Source: Kaistella sp.
GTDB lineage: Bacteria; Bacteroidota; Bacteroidia; Flavobacteriales; Weeksellaceae
DNA: 64,000 nt
Assembly (NCBI GenBank): GCA_019459085.1
Contig: JAIBEW010000007.1
Coordinates: 1-64,000 of the forward strand
Direction: 5' to 3'
Below, piece after piece: positions 43,260 through 52,182 of this stretch; position 1 is the first letter of the stretch; each line of letters opens with the position of its first letter. The position numbers and the translations under genes were made by a program. The notes below the pieces were generated by a model. It had not been told where the DNA came from. It made no database searches and worked only from the letters and a program-made list of their open reading frames with translations.

Positions 43260-44432
43260 ATGGATACAGAAAATTTACAGATACAGATCAAGACTTTTTT
43301 CGGTCTGGAAGAAGTGTTAGCCGAAGAAATCAGGAAACTGGGCGGGAAAAATGTGGAAATCAAAAACCGCGCGGTAAACTGCGAAGGCGACCTCGGATTT
43401 CTTTATAAAATCAATTACTCGACGAGGACGGCACTGAAAATCATGATTCCTTTGCTCACTTTTAAAGCCTGGGACGAAAACCGTTTCTACGATAAACTTT
43501 TTGCCTTTCCGTGGGACGATTATATGCGCGTGGACCAGACCTTTGCCATCGACGCTACGGTGTATTCCGACAGGTTTACGCATTCGCAGTTTATGTCCCA
43601 GAAAATGAAGGATGCGATTGTTGATTACTTCAAATTTAAATACAGAACACGCCCCGATGTTGACGCGCGCGATCCCGATATTAAATTCCACCTTCATATT
43701 GACCGCGAATTGGTGACGATTTCTCTTGATTCCTGCGGAGATCCTCTGTTTAAAAGAGGTTACCGGAGAGAACAGGGAGATGCGCCCATCAATGAAGTTC
43801 TGGCTGCAGGAATGCTTCAGCTCGCAGGTTGGGATGGCAAAGGTAATTTTCTGGATCCGATGTGCGGTTCCGGAACGCTGCTGATTGAAGCTGCGATGGT
43901 GGCTTTGGACTTGCCGGCGCAGATCTTCAGAAAGAAATTCGCTTTCCAGAACTGGAAGAATTACGATGAAGATCTTTTCCAAAAAATAAAAGAAACCCGC
44001 ATTGAACGCGTTAAAGAATTTACCGGAAAAATCGTGGGTTATGATCTGGATTCAGATATGCTGAATGCGGCCCGACTCAATATTGAAGCCGCGGAAATGG
44101 AAGATGTGATTGAAGTAAGACAACAGGACTTTTTCGAATCGAAAAAAGAACTTTTCCCGCTCATGATGGTTTTCAATCCGCCATATGACGAAAGGCTGGA
44201 GATAACCGACGATGACTTTTACAAGAAAATAGGGGATACCTTCAAGAAAAATTATCCGAATACATTGGCCTGGCTCATTTCTTCCGATCTTGATGCCTCC
44301 AAAAAAGTAGGATTAAGACCTTCGCGAAGAATAAAACTCTTCAACGGAAAACTGGAATGCAGATTCCTGCAGTTCGAAATGTATGAAGGAACGAAGAAAA
44401 TTCATAAACTGGAGAACAGGGATCCTGAATAA
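43260..44432 (+). CDS. THUMP-domain RNA methyltransferase (RlmL/RlmK-type)
   Basis: This is a 390-aa cytoplasmic protein. Residues 1-155 form a THUMP domain (FFGLEEVLAEEIRKLGG and FPWDDYMRVDQTFAIDATVY) for RNA binding. The catalytic domain has LDPMCGSGTLLIEAAMVALD near residue 200 (motif I) and MVFNPPYDERL near residue 305 (NPPY, N-methylation of a base amino group). This matches the N-terminal part of RlmKL, which makes m2G2445 in 23S rRNA, or a Trm14/TrmN-like tRNA enzyme; the C-terminal RlmK half is absent. ATG at 43260 is used, as the track start at 43227 (GTG) has no support. Confidence 0.85.
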   Translation: MDTENLQIQIKTFFGLEEVLAEEIRKLGGKNVEIKNRAVNCEGDLGFLYKINYSTRTALKIMIPLLTFKAWDENRFYDKLFAFPWDDYMRVDQTFAIDATVYSDRFTHSQFMSQKMKDAIVDYFKFKYRTRPDVDARDPDIKFHLHIDRELVTISLDSCGDPLFKRGYRREQGDAPINEVLAAGMLQLAGWDGKGNFLDPMCGSGTLLIEAAMVALDLPAQIFRKKFAFQNWKNYDEDLFQKIKETRIERVKEFTGKIVGYDLDSDMLNAARLNIEAAEMEDVIEVRQQDFFESKKELFPLMMVFNPPYDERLEITDDDFYKKIGDTFKKNYPNTLAWLISSDLDASKKVGLRPSRRIKLFNGKLECRFLQFEMYEGTKKIHKLENRDPE

Positions 44433-44475
44433 GCCGCTTACTCCTCTCAAATTATCCCATTAACCCATCATCTCA

Positions 44476-45477
44476 TTGAATTCCATTTCCATCATCATCG
44501 CCATCTACAACCGCAGAGACGAACTTTTCGAGCTGCTGAATTCACTGTCCCGTCAAACTGATAAGGATTTTGAAGTGATCATTGTTGATGACGGTTCTTT
44601 GATCGATTTAAGACCGACGGTTGATCTTTTTTCTGAAAGTCTGACAATTGAGTTTTTCAGAAAAGACAATTCGGGTCCCGGATTATCCAGAAATTACGGC
44701 GCCCGAAGAGCGAAAAATGACTGGTTGGTTTTTGTGGATTCTGACGTGATTGTGGAGAACGATTATATTCATAATATCAAAAAAAATCTTGAAAGTTCCA
44801 ACTGTGATGCGTTTGGTGGAGCCGACAAGGCGCATAAAGGATTTAACCTTATGCAGAAGGCGATTTCCTATTCCATGACCTCTGTTTTTACAACCGGCGG
44901 AGTACGCGGCAGCAAAAAATCGGTGACCAAATTCCAGCCGCGCAGTTTCAATATGGGCGTCCGCAAATCAGCATTCGAAAAAGTGGGTGGATTCTCAGAA
45001 ATGCGCATCGGCGAAGATCCTGATCTTTCCATGACGCTCTGGGAAAACGGTTTTACGACGGAATTTTTCGATAATATCGGAGTGTACCATAAACGCAGGG
45101 TCGATTTCGGTAAGTTCTCGAAACAGGTATATCAGTTTGGCTGTGCAAGACCAATCCTGAATCAGCGGCATCCGAATTACGTGAAGATTTCATTCGCTTT
45201 TCCTTCGCTTTTTATGATTGGGTATATTTTAGGTTTTATCGAATATTTCGTGCTTGGCAAAGGTTTCATTCTTGCCGTTTATGGTCTTTATACCTTTTTG
45301 GTATTTTTCCATGCACTGTATCAAACCAAAAACATCAGCATCGCTTCGATGGCGATTATTTCCACTTACATTCAGATGTTTTCATACGGCTACGGCTTTC
45401 TTAAATCATGGTTTCTGCTGAATATTCTGAGGATGAAACCTGAAGAAGCTTTTCCGAGACACTTCCATAAAAATTAA
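44476..45477 (+). CDS. Glycosyltransferase family 2
   Basis: This 333-aa inner-membrane-associated enzyme transfers a sugar from an NDP-sugar. The N-terminal GT-A domain shows ISIIIAIYNRRDELFELLNS and FEVIIVDDGSLIDL near residue 33, then WLVFVDSDVIVEN near residue 90 (DxD metal site). The acceptor-side ED motif is in MRIGEDPDLSMTLWENGF near residue 182. Two hydrophobic segments at the C terminus (SLFMIGYILGFIEYFVLGKG and ILAVYGLYTFLVFFHALYQ) anchor it. The start is TTG at 44476; a TAA is in frame 15 nt upstream and no ATG is available. The product polymer is unknown. Confidence 0.82.
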   Translation: MNSISIIIAIYNRRDELFELLNSLSRQTDKDFEVIIVDDGSLIDLRPTVDLFSESLTIEFFRKDNSGPGLSRNYGARRAKNDWLVFVDSDVIVENDYIHNIKKNLESSNCDAFGGADKAHKGFNLMQKAISYSMTSVFTTGGVRGSKKSVTKFQPRSFNMGVRKSAFEKVGGFSEMRIGEDPDLSMTLWENGFTTEFFDNIGVYHKRRVDFGKFSKQVYQFGCARPILNQRHPNYVKISFAFPSLFMIGYILGFIEYFVLGKGFILAVYGLYTFLVFFHALYQTKNISIASMAIISTYIQMFSYGYGFLKSWFLLNILRMKPEEAFPRHFHKN

Positions 45478-45503
45478 TCAAGCCATTTCAAAGGTTCGTT
45501 GTT

Positions 45504-45524
45504 AGCAATAGGCAATAGGCGATA
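45504..45524. repeat. Short GCAATAG tandem motif
   Basis: GCAATAGGCAATAGGCGATA repeats a GCAATAG heptamer twice, in a 136-nt intergenic region with no gene or terminator. A possible remnant of a larger intergenic repeat. Confidence 0.3.
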
Positions 45525-45613
45525 TGCCGTAAGCGATCCGCAAAGCAGGATTTCCTACCGGCGCCAACGCTTACAGCATAATGCATATAGCTCAGACATA
45601 AGCAATAAGCTCA

Positions 45614-47035
45614 CTAATAGTTTATTTTCTCAATTCTCATTTCCGGTGCACTGCCCTGCACTTCTTCATACAGCATCACATAGCCGGGTTTGGAAGGAAG
45701 CAGCCCCATTGGGTTTTTGCTCGTGAAATTGATTTTGTCGCGGCTCCATTCCCCGTTGATGTAGGCAATGGTTCCGTACGCATATTTTCCTTTGCTGAAC
45801 AAGCCGAACTCTTTTTCAACATCCAGGTAATAAATGACGGTTCCCTTATTGCGGTCGAGTTTATTGTAAAACTGATAGTCGAAATATCCTGACTCTTTTA
45901 GAAATTCGCCATATTTTCTTGAGGAACCGGTTTTGAAACTGTTCATCGAAAACGCAGTTAATTTTTTATCGAAAGTTTTTACATTCTGAAGATCAAAATC
46001 TTTATTGAAATCCAGGATCACCAAATCTGAAATGTTCACACCGTTGAGAGTGCCTTTGAAAAATTCGCCCGGCATCAAGATATGCCCGCTCGCATCGTCG
46101 ATGATGAATGTGTGGGTATAGATATAGCCGGTTTTTTCAACCCAGCCTTTTTCATCAATGTCGAGTTTGCCTTTAAGATCTGTCCACTGCAGGTTTTTTT
46201 TCACAATATTGTTTCCTGTTCGGTCGGTGGTCACCATAAACATTCCGGTATTCAGGCCGTTGAATTTCTTTCCTTCATTGTAAAGATCCCCGAAAACATA
46301 TACTTTATCGTTTTTCATGATCAGTTGGTTGCTTTGATAGCGGTTGTTGGCATCATCCAGCAACACGCGGCTCAGTTCCTTCCCGGTTTTAGAGTCGATA
46401 AACACGAGGCCGTACTTCGCTTTTTTGCCGTCAGCATTATCAACATAGGTTGCCACGGCAAGATCATTATCAACATCCAGTTCATCAAAAAGGATGTCTT
46501 TTTTCTTTCCGTCCACCGAATTGGTAAGCGTGGATGCCCAAAGCTGTTTGTTGTCCTGATTCACAGCCACAAGATCGATCTGGTCGCTTTTATTATTTGA
46601 AATCACAAAGAGAAATCCGGTATCATCAACTGGTTTTACGCGGTTTATATATTTAGTCTTGTCGAAGGCTTTGGGAATACCCATTCTTTCCGAAAGTTTA
46701 TTGGAGCTAAGATCGTAAATGTAATACTTTGCGTTTCCAGCTATCAGCCCACCCATATACGGCCATCCGAGGATAAGAACCGACTTTTTATTGTAAACAA
46801 CGCTGAAATTGTAAGTAGTCCGTGGGAATTTCAATACTACATCGTTGATTTTATTCAGATTGATGTCCTTCAGTTCCATCTGAACCGACATTTCTTTATT
46901 GGCTTCTTTACCTACCAAACTGAAACTGGAGTAACCGAAGGTGTCGCCACTGCTGTCGAGCACAGGATAAACACGCTGGCTGTAGGTCTGAATGCCGAAG
47001 AAAGCACACAGGAATAGAAGGAATAGTTTTTTCAT
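45614..47035 (-). CDS. Large secreted protein of unknown function
   Basis: I do not recognise this 473-aa protein. MKKLFLLFLCAFFGIQTYS is a signal peptide. The mature protein has recurring short blocks of beta character (SVVYNKKSVLILGWPYMGGL, KYGLVFIDSKTGKELSRVLL), suggesting a beta-propeller or all-beta fold, and no membrane segment. No catalytic motif is evident; there are no Cys beyond the signal region. It lies 17 nt downstream of the M48 protease gene on the same strand, so the two form a transcript. A role linked to the protease is an inference. Confidence 0.7.
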   Translation of the reverse strand: MKKLFLLFLCAFFGIQTYSQRVYPVLDSSGDTFGYSSFSLVGKEANKEMSVQMELKDINLNKINDVVLKFPRTTYNFSVVYNKKSVLILGWPYMGGLIAGNAKYYIYDLSSNKLSERMGIPKAFDKTKYINRVKPVDDTGFLFVISNNKSDQIDLVAVNQDNKQLWASTLTNSVDGKKKDILFDELDVDNDLAVATYVDNADGKKAKYGLVFIDSKTGKELSRVLLDDANNRYQSNQLIMKNDKVYVFGDLYNEGKKFNGLNTGMFMVTTDRTGNNIVKKNLQWTDLKGKLDIDEKGWVEKTGYIYTHTFIIDDASGHILMPGEFFKGTLNGVNISDLVILDFNKDFDLQNVKTFDKKLTAFSMNSFKTGSSRKYGEFLKESGYFDYQFYNKLDRNKGTVIYYLDVEKEFGLFSKGKYAYGTIAYINGEWSRDKINFTSKNPMGLLPSKPGYVMLYEEVQGSAPEMRIEKINY

Positions 47036-47052
47036 GGGAAGTATTAGTTTTT

Positions 47053-48357
47053 TTAGTTGTTTTTGTAGTATTGGGCAAGTTTTTCCAGCTCCGAAGTGGA
47101 AAGATTCTCGAGAATGGCCAGAAATCTCGTGTATGAATCTGACTGTTTCTGTACATTTACATCATCCACATAGCGTTTATAAGTGTGTTTTTTTCTGGCG
47201 TCCGCAAGATTTTCCAGAAAAAAACCGCGCATTTTTCTGGCAAATTCATTTTCAGGATCCTTTTTCTGCGTCTGAAGGGCAAAGTACAGTCCACGACCGT
47301 ATTCCTTCTGTACAAAATAGGAGAAAAGCGTTTCGTTCATCATTTTGTTTTTGAAAGCCTGAAATTCAGGAGTAATGATTGAGGTGGATTGGCTATTTCC
47401 GGACCCGCTTTTTTTACGGAGCAGCGCAATTCTTTCGGTGATTTCCGGATGTGTGGAAATAGAGTCGCTGTTGATTCCGAGGGAATTCACTTTCGATTTT
47501 GAATAGTTGTACGTGTTTTCCCCATAAATTTCCAGCCATTCTTCTTTGAATTTCTGCGACGGTGTATCAAAAAATCTTCGGTAATCGTCCTTCTGAAGAT
47601 TTGCTATTTCAATTGGGGAGACAGAATCCAGTTTTGAGAGTGCCACCGCTGCATTTCCGGGATCTTTGGCTACATTTTTAAAGAGGATAAATGCAAGAGA
47701 ATCGGCTTCTATTTCCTGTTTTCTTGAATTTTTCTTATCGAAATACTGGTAATCTTTCAGCAGCGAGAGTCCTTTCTGAATCCCCGAATTCCGGGTTTTT
47801 CTTACCTCTTTTACGCGCGCTTTGAAATCTGCAGAATTTTTTAGCTGATCATTTTTCACAAGTGAACGCTGAAGGTGCTTCAGAATATAGTGGCTTAGTT
47901 CGTGCGAGAGGATATAGGAAATTTCATCTTCACTGTCCATTTTATTAACAATGGAAGTATTGAAAATGTAAAGTCCGTCTCCGAGGCTTAATGCATTGGG
48001 ATTGGTTTCACGGCTCAGCAGCACTTTCTGAGGAGTAATTTTCAGGTTGTTTTTCTGAACAATTTGATCCATAAGTCCCTGAATGTATTTTTCGGTGGAT
48101 TCATCAAAGAAAAAAGTTTTTTCCTTAAGCATTTCCGCAAACATTTTCTTCCTGTTGGAAGTGATATCGGAAACGGTACGTTTGTTCTGCAGATTCAGAG
48201 CCTTCAGGTCGTTCCCTAAATTTTCATTGCTCGTCTCCAAAAAACCCTGAAAGGTTTTGAGTCTGACCGGGCTGTATGTGGTGTCCGCTGGTTTGTAATT
48301 CTGGGAAAATCCCACAGTGAAAAGGGAAACCGCCAAAACAAGAAAATATTTTTTCAT
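47053..48357 (-). CDS. M48-family metalloprotease, exported
   Basis: This is a 434-aa protein. The ATG at 48357 is used, since the ORF track begins with a TTG one codon earlier. KKYFLVLAVSLFTVGFSQ is a signal peptide. The zinc motif is ISYILSHELSHYILKHLQRS near residue 155 (HELSH), with the third ligand Glu in KQEIEADSLAFILFKN near residue 221. An N-terminal helical region (residues 25-90) precedes it. Relatives such as BepA/YfgC act in outer-membrane protein assembly. The C-terminal 150 residues are helical and repeat-like. It is upstream of the unknown secreted protein gene and downstream of the E1 gene. Confidence 0.82.
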   Translation of the reverse strand: MKKYFLVLAVSLFTVGFSQNYKPADTTYSPVRLKTFQGFLETSNENLGNDLKALNLQNKRTVSDITSNRKKMFAEMLKEKTFFFDESTEKYIQGLMDQIVQKNNLKITPQKVLLSRETNPNALSLGDGLYIFNTSIVNKMDSEDEISYILSHELSHYILKHLQRSLVKNDQLKNSADFKARVKEVRKTRNSGIQKGLSLLKDYQYFDKKNSRKQEIEADSLAFILFKNVAKDPGNAAVALSKLDSVSPIEIANLQKDDYRRFFDTPSQKFKEEWLEIYGENTYNYSKSKVNSLGINSDSISTHPEITERIALLRKKSGSGNSQSTSIITPEFQAFKNKMMNETLFSYFVQKEYGRGLYFALQTQKKDPENEFARKMRGFFLENLADARKKHTYKRYVDDVNVQKQSDSYTRFLAILENLSTSELEKLAQYYKNN

Positions 48358-48395
48358 CAAATGATTCTCTATTTATGTTGGACATAAATATAGAA

Positions 48396-50468
48396 TTAAT
48401 TTGAAAACAGCGCAGAAATTTTTTGGGAAAGTTTCTCGGCATTCGGAAGCATTTCTTTTTCTAGAACCAGATTAATCGGAACTGCCGGTAAATTCAGGGA
48501 ACCAACTGCCTCAACAGCTGCATCCAGATACGCGAAACAGTTTTTTGAAATCCGGTGTGCAAACGCTTCGGCAAAAGAGTTCTGCAGCTGCTCTTCAGTT
48601 AGAACGATGCATTTCCCGTGGAGTTTTACCCTTTCGTAAACGAGTTTTTCATCTAAAGGAATCAGCGTACGCAAATCGATGATTTCAATTCTTCCTTCAA
48701 AGTTTTTTGCCGCTTCTTTCGCCCAGAAAACGCCCATTCCGTAAGTAACGATGACCAAAGTCCGGCCTTTTTCCATTTCCGTTTCGCTGGCTTTCACGAT
48801 GATATTTCCTTTTCCGAAAGGCAGGATATAATCTTCGTCCGGTTCTATCGTTTTTGCGTCTTCAGTTCCGGGAACTTTGCTCCAGTATAAACCTTTGTGT
48901 TCCAACATGACCACAGGATTCGGGTCATAATAGGCCGCTTTCAGCAAACCTTTAAAATCGGCCGCATTGCTCGGATACGCAATCTTGATCCCCTTGATAT
49001 TGGCCAAAATACTTTCCACACTACCGCTGTGGTAAGGTCCGCCGCCGCCGTAAGCGCCGATCGGAACACGGATGATATTGCTCACGGGGAATTTTCCCTG
49101 AGAAAGATAACATGATTTTGAAATTTCGGTAATTAACTGGTTGATTCCTGGATAAATATAATCGGCAAACTGAACTTCCACAATAGGTTTGAGTCCTACA
49201 GCACTCATCCCAACGGTGGAACCAATAATATACGCTTCCTGAATCGGGGTGTTGAAGACTCTTTTCTTTCCGAACTTCTGTCCTAAAGTCACGGTCTCAC
49301 GGAACACGCCGCCAATTCTTTCGCCAACATCCTGGCCGTACAACAAGGCTTCCGGATGTTTCCACATGATTTCCTGAATTGCATGAATGGCCGCATCGAC
49401 CATCACAATTTTTTCGGCGCCTTCAGGTTCTCGTACGCCTTTTTCTTTAGTAACGTGAGTAGGAGCGAAGACGTGGTTTTCTACGGTTTCCGGTTTCGGA
49501 TCTTCAGCATTGATGGCTTTTTCGAAGGCTTCTTCTGCCTCAATCCGGGCTTTTTTGGTGATCTGTTTTAAAAGTTCTTCATCAACACCGTCTTCCAGTA
49601 AATAATTTCTTAGAATATTTCCGGGATCTTTCGCACGGTGTTTTACCAGATCATCTTCATCCCGGTAAAATTCTCTGCGCACGCCGGAAGTGTGATGACC
49701 AATCAGAACAGTTTTCGCGCACACCAAAAGCGGTTTTCTTTCGGTTCTTACAAATTCGACGGCTTTTTTCATCGCGTCGTAACTTTCTACAAAATCGGTT
49801 CCGTCTACGCGCATTCTGCTGAGTCCGACAAATCCGGCTGCAAAATCGTACGCGTCGGAGGTTCTTGCTTCTTCTTTCGTTACCGAAATTCCCCATTCAT
49901 TGTCCTGAATAAGGAAAATAATAGGCAGTTGGTGCAGCGCCGCAAACTGAAAAGCTTCTGAAACTTCACCTTCGGTCACCGAATTGTCACCGAAACTACA
50001 CACGACCACGGGATTTTTCTCGTAAGTCTTTAAGTTGAATTCCTGAATATATTTAATTCCCTGCGCGACACCCGTAGTCGGAATCGCCTGCATTCCTGTT
50101 GCGGAACTCTGATGAATGATTTTCGGAAGATTTTCTTCAAGACTCGAAGGATGGGAATAATACGAACGGCCGCCGGAAAAAGGATCATCGGCTTTTGCCA
50201 GAAGCTGCAGCATCAAACGGTACGGTTCAAAACCCATCCCCAGAAGCAGACTTTCGTCGCGGTAATACGGCGAAACCCAGTCTTCTTTTGTCAGCTGATA
50301 AGCGGTGGCCAGCTGAATGGCTTCGTGACCGCGCGAAGTGCTGTGCACATATTTGGTGATGCCTCTGTTTTCCTCATAAATATCAGCCATGGCTTTTGCC
50401 AGCATCATGTGATTGAAAGCTTTCAATAAAACGTCCTGCGAAACTTTTTCCTGTGTCGTGATTTCCAT
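48396..50468 (-). CDS. Fused alpha/beta E1 of a branched-chain 2-oxo acid (or pyruvate) dehydrogenase
   Basis: This thiamine-diphosphate enzyme decarboxylates a 2-oxo acid and passes the acyl group to an E2 lipoyl domain. At 690 aa it contains the alpha subunit (residues 1-350) joined to the beta subunit. The alpha part has VVVCSFGDNSVTEGEVSEAF, the TPP motif, near residue 160, with IFLIQDNEWGISVTKEEART following. The beta part has KIVMVDAAIHAIQEIMWKHP, LYGQDVGERIGGVFRETV and PYHSGSVESILANIKGIKIA. Fused E1 is common in Bacteroidota. Branched-chain acids are inferred from family; E2/E3 are elsewhere. The ATG at 50468 is next to a -7 box; the track start includes it and is rejected. Confidence 0.87.
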   Translation of the reverse strand: MEITTQEKVSQDVLLKAFNHMMLAKAMADIYEENRGITKYVHSTSRGHEAIQLATAYQLTKEDWVSPYYRDESLLLGMGFEPYRLMLQLLAKADDPFSGGRSYYSHPSSLEENLPKIIHQSSATGMQAIPTTGVAQGIKYIQEFNLKTYEKNPVVVCSFGDNSVTEGEVSEAFQFAALHQLPIIFLIQDNEWGISVTKEEARTSDAYDFAAGFVGLSRMRVDGTDFVESYDAMKKAVEFVRTERKPLLVCAKTVLIGHHTSGVRREFYRDEDDLVKHRAKDPGNILRNYLLEDGVDEELLKQITKKARIEAEEAFEKAINAEDPKPETVENHVFAPTHVTKEKGVREPEGAEKIVMVDAAIHAIQEIMWKHPEALLYGQDVGERIGGVFRETVTLGQKFGKKRVFNTPIQEAYIIGSTVGMSAVGLKPIVEVQFADYIYPGINQLITEISKSCYLSQGKFPVSNIIRVPIGAYGGGGPYHSGSVESILANIKGIKIAYPSNAADFKGLLKAAYYDPNPVVMLEHKGLYWSKVPGTEDAKTIEPDEDYILPFGKGNIIVKASETEMEKGRTLVIVTYGMGVFWAKEAAKNFEGRIEIIDLRTLIPLDEKLVYERVKLHGKCIVLTEEQLQNSFAEAFAHRISKNCFAYLDAAVEAVGSLNLPAVPINLVLEKEMLPNAEKLSQKISALFSN

Positions 50469-50474
50469 AGAGAG

Positions 50475-50482
50475 CAAAGATA
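50475..50482 (-). promoter_or_regulatory. -7 box for the E1 gene
   Basis: The minus strand reads TATCTTTG, an exact TAnnTTTG, ending 6 nt before the ATG at 50468. It decides the start. Confidence 0.5.
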
Positions 50483-50573
50483 AAAATTTTAAAGGATTTT
50501 GGAAAATGGATGACGACAGAAAATCTTATATTTAGTGTTGAAGAGGGTCTGCTTTTAAGTGCTTGAAGCTGCG

Positions 50574-50787
50574 TTGTAATGAATGTAAAATGTATTTGAT
50601 TACAAAGCAACTTCCGGGACCTTACCTGCAGTTGTATTTTATTTAAAACGACCTGCTTTGTAATGAATGTAAAATGTATTTGATTGCAAAGCAACTTCCG
50701 GGACCTTACCTGCAATTGCATTTTATTTAAAACGGCTTGTTTTGTAATGAATGTAAAGTGTATTTGATTACAAAGCAACTTCCGGGG
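50574..50787. repeat. 84-bp tandem repeat, about 2.5 copies
   Basis: TTGTAATGAATGTAAAATGT starts copies at 50574 and 50658, and a third (AAAG for AAAA) at 50742, giving an exact 84-nt period. Copies share CAAAGCAACTTCCGGGAC and CTTACCTGCA blocks, with a few substitutions. Each copy has an inverted repeat (TTTGTAAT ... ATTACAAA, one mismatch in copy 2) spanning 34 nt. No protein is supported: the 145-aa ORF in the track only reads through the repeats. It occupies the gap between the E1 gene promoter and the split accessory gene. Confidence 0.85.
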
Positions 50788-50798
50788 ACTAAACGAAG

Positions 50799-51074
50799 TT
50801 ATTTTATATAAAATTCCCAATAAAAAAGCTGTTTGTAGGATTTGGTTGTAGTGATAAATCGTTCAAAGGTTATTTCAAACTCTGTCAATTTTGGATTTCT
50901 CTGCAAGATAGTACAGTTACTCTGAGTAAAGTTATCTTTTTCAGTATTGAATGCTACAGTGGATTTATGAACGAGTTGATTATCTACGTAGTAACAATCT
51001 GTCAGTCGAGAATTTGTCGAAGAATAGAATTTATAAAGACTTTCCATTTGCTCAGAACTGAGCTTCAAGTTCAT
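50799..51074 (-). CDS. C-terminal half of a frameshift-split secreted protein
   Basis: This 91-aa frame begins at MNLKLSSEQMESLYKFYSST and ends with YWEFYIK. It has no signal and no independent promoter. Its ATG overlaps the stop of the previous frame (ATGA) at an AAAA run; adding one A would fuse both frames into about 158 aa, reading ETLK-MNLKLSS. It contains conserved-looking polar strands (CYYVDNQLVHKSTVAFNTEK). I do not recognise the family. It could be a pseudogene, a sequencing error or a translationally coupled pair; the first two are favoured. Confidence 0.55.
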   Translation of the reverse strand: MNLKLSSEQMESLYKFYSSTNSRLTDCYYVDNQLVHKSTVAFNTEKDNFTQSNCTILQRNPKLTEFEITFERFITTTKSYKQLFYWEFYIK

Positions 51075-51274
51075 TTTAATGTTTCTGGTTTCTTCTCCAT
51101 CTGAAACTCTCTATATTGATATTCTCCTGAATAACTAGTATAAATACGTTCCTGATAAACTTTGCCTGAGTCATATTCGGCAGTATGATATATAAGCCCT
51201 TTATTTAATTTGTTTTGTGCATCACACGCTTGGAAAAGATAAAAAGCCATTATTATTGTTATGAAATTTTTCAT
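51071..51274 (-). CDS. N-terminal half of a frameshift-split secreted protein
   Basis: This 67-aa frame starts MKNFITIIMAFYLFQACDAQ, a signal peptide with a possible lipobox Cys at 17 (FQAC). It continues KLNKGLIYHTAEYDSGKVYQ and ends in METHYL-neutral residues ...KKPETLK before a TGA. The C-terminal half follows in the +1 frame at an AAAA run. Together the two parts look like one small exported protein of about 158 aa. Unknown family; low-GC accessory context beside a tandem repeat. Confidence 0.55.
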   Translation of the reverse strand: MKNFITIIMAFYLFQACDAQNKLNKGLIYHTAEYDSGKVYQERIYTSYSGEYQYREFQMEKKPETLK

Positions 51275-51475
51275 AATTAATTATTTGAAACCCCTGTTTT
51301 GTTTTCACGATCGTTAAATACCGTAACAGTGATTGTTATACATAACACTAAACCCCAATTCGACTCCCCTTAAAACCCATTTTAAAATTTAGTCCAATAA
51401 TAAGATCAGTAATCCTGCTACTTTGTGTTCCGGCAAAAGCGCCATGCAACTACTAAACAAATCCTATTGCAATAT

Positions 51476-52030
51476 TTATGGAATGGTAATTTCTTTAGGA
51501 ATAAACTCAAAATCTCCTGTAAAATATCTGTAATTACCACACGATTGATTTTTTATATCTATAACTAATTTCTTGCGGTCACCGTCCAGTAGTTTATATA
51601 CAAAGTTAAAATTATCATCTTTTAATAGGAGTGTTTTACCTCTTCGATATCTTGTGATTTTTAGATAGTACTTTTTAGTACTGTTTTTATTTATGAACTT
51701 GAGACCTGAATCATTGTGTATTTCCATTAAATCCTGAAAAGCTTTACACTTCAAATTTTTCTTGAGATTGTCATCCATGGTATCTCCCAATAAATTAAAT
51801 GATTGCTTGGTATAAATTATTTCAGATGTGCTTGCATCTAGTTCGTCTTTGTAGTAAAAGTTATTCAAGACAGGGAACTCTATCATTAGATCTGAGTTTG
51901 TATTATTCTTGACATTTAATATAAGTATAGAATCTTGTTTGTTTATAAAAGGATATATTGTTATATCACTTTTTGATGATACTTTACAAGAATACAAAAG
52001 AACAAGAAAAACAATGATTAGAATTCTCAT
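51476..52030 (-). CDS. Putative lipoprotein of unknown function
   Basis: This 184-aa protein begins MRILIIVFLVLLYSCKVSSK, a lipoprotein signal with lipobox LYSC (Cys15). The mature part is rich in Asn, Lys and Tyr with an AT-rich codon use, and no motif I can name (DLMIEFPVLNNFYYKDELDA, KYYLKITRYRRGKTLLLK). It is flanked by gene-poor stretches of about 150-200 nt on each side with no hairpin of note. It appears to be a lineage-specific accessory gene. The frame is supported by the signal peptide and clean length. Confidence 0.6.
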   Translation of the reverse strand: MRILIIVFLVLLYSCKVSSKSDITIYPFINKQDSILILNVKNNTNSDLMIEFPVLNNFYYKDELDASTSEIIYTKQSFNLLGDTMDDNLKKNLKCKAFQDLMEIHNDSGLKFINKNSTKKYYLKITRYRRGKTLLLKDDNFNFVYKLLDGDRKKLVIDIKNQSCGNYRYFTGDFEFIPKEITIP

Positions 52031-52182
52031 GGTATAAATAATTGGTATTAAAAATGGGTAAGAATTGTTTATGCAGAAAATTATATAGAAATAATTGTGC
52101 AGGTTGCAAAACTTTCCGGAATAATTATAAAGTTACACCATTTGTGGAATACTGTACATCAAATCTTGTTAAAAAATACATT

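Noticed and set aside
45499-45726. 75-aa plus-strand ORF
   Set aside because: It overlaps the 3' end of the secreted protein gene at 45614 and reads mostly intergenic repeat-like sequence.
50383-50820. 145-aa ORF with three LLCNQIHFTFIT repeats
   Set aside because: It reads through the 84-bp DNA repeat and overlaps the E1 gene start. The protein repetition reflects the DNA repeat; no start signal or signal peptide.
51275-51475. Inverted fragments (TAACAGTGATTGTTA, GTTATACATAAC) hinting at an IS remnant
   Set aside because: No transposase fragment, target duplication or long terminal inverted repeat is visible.
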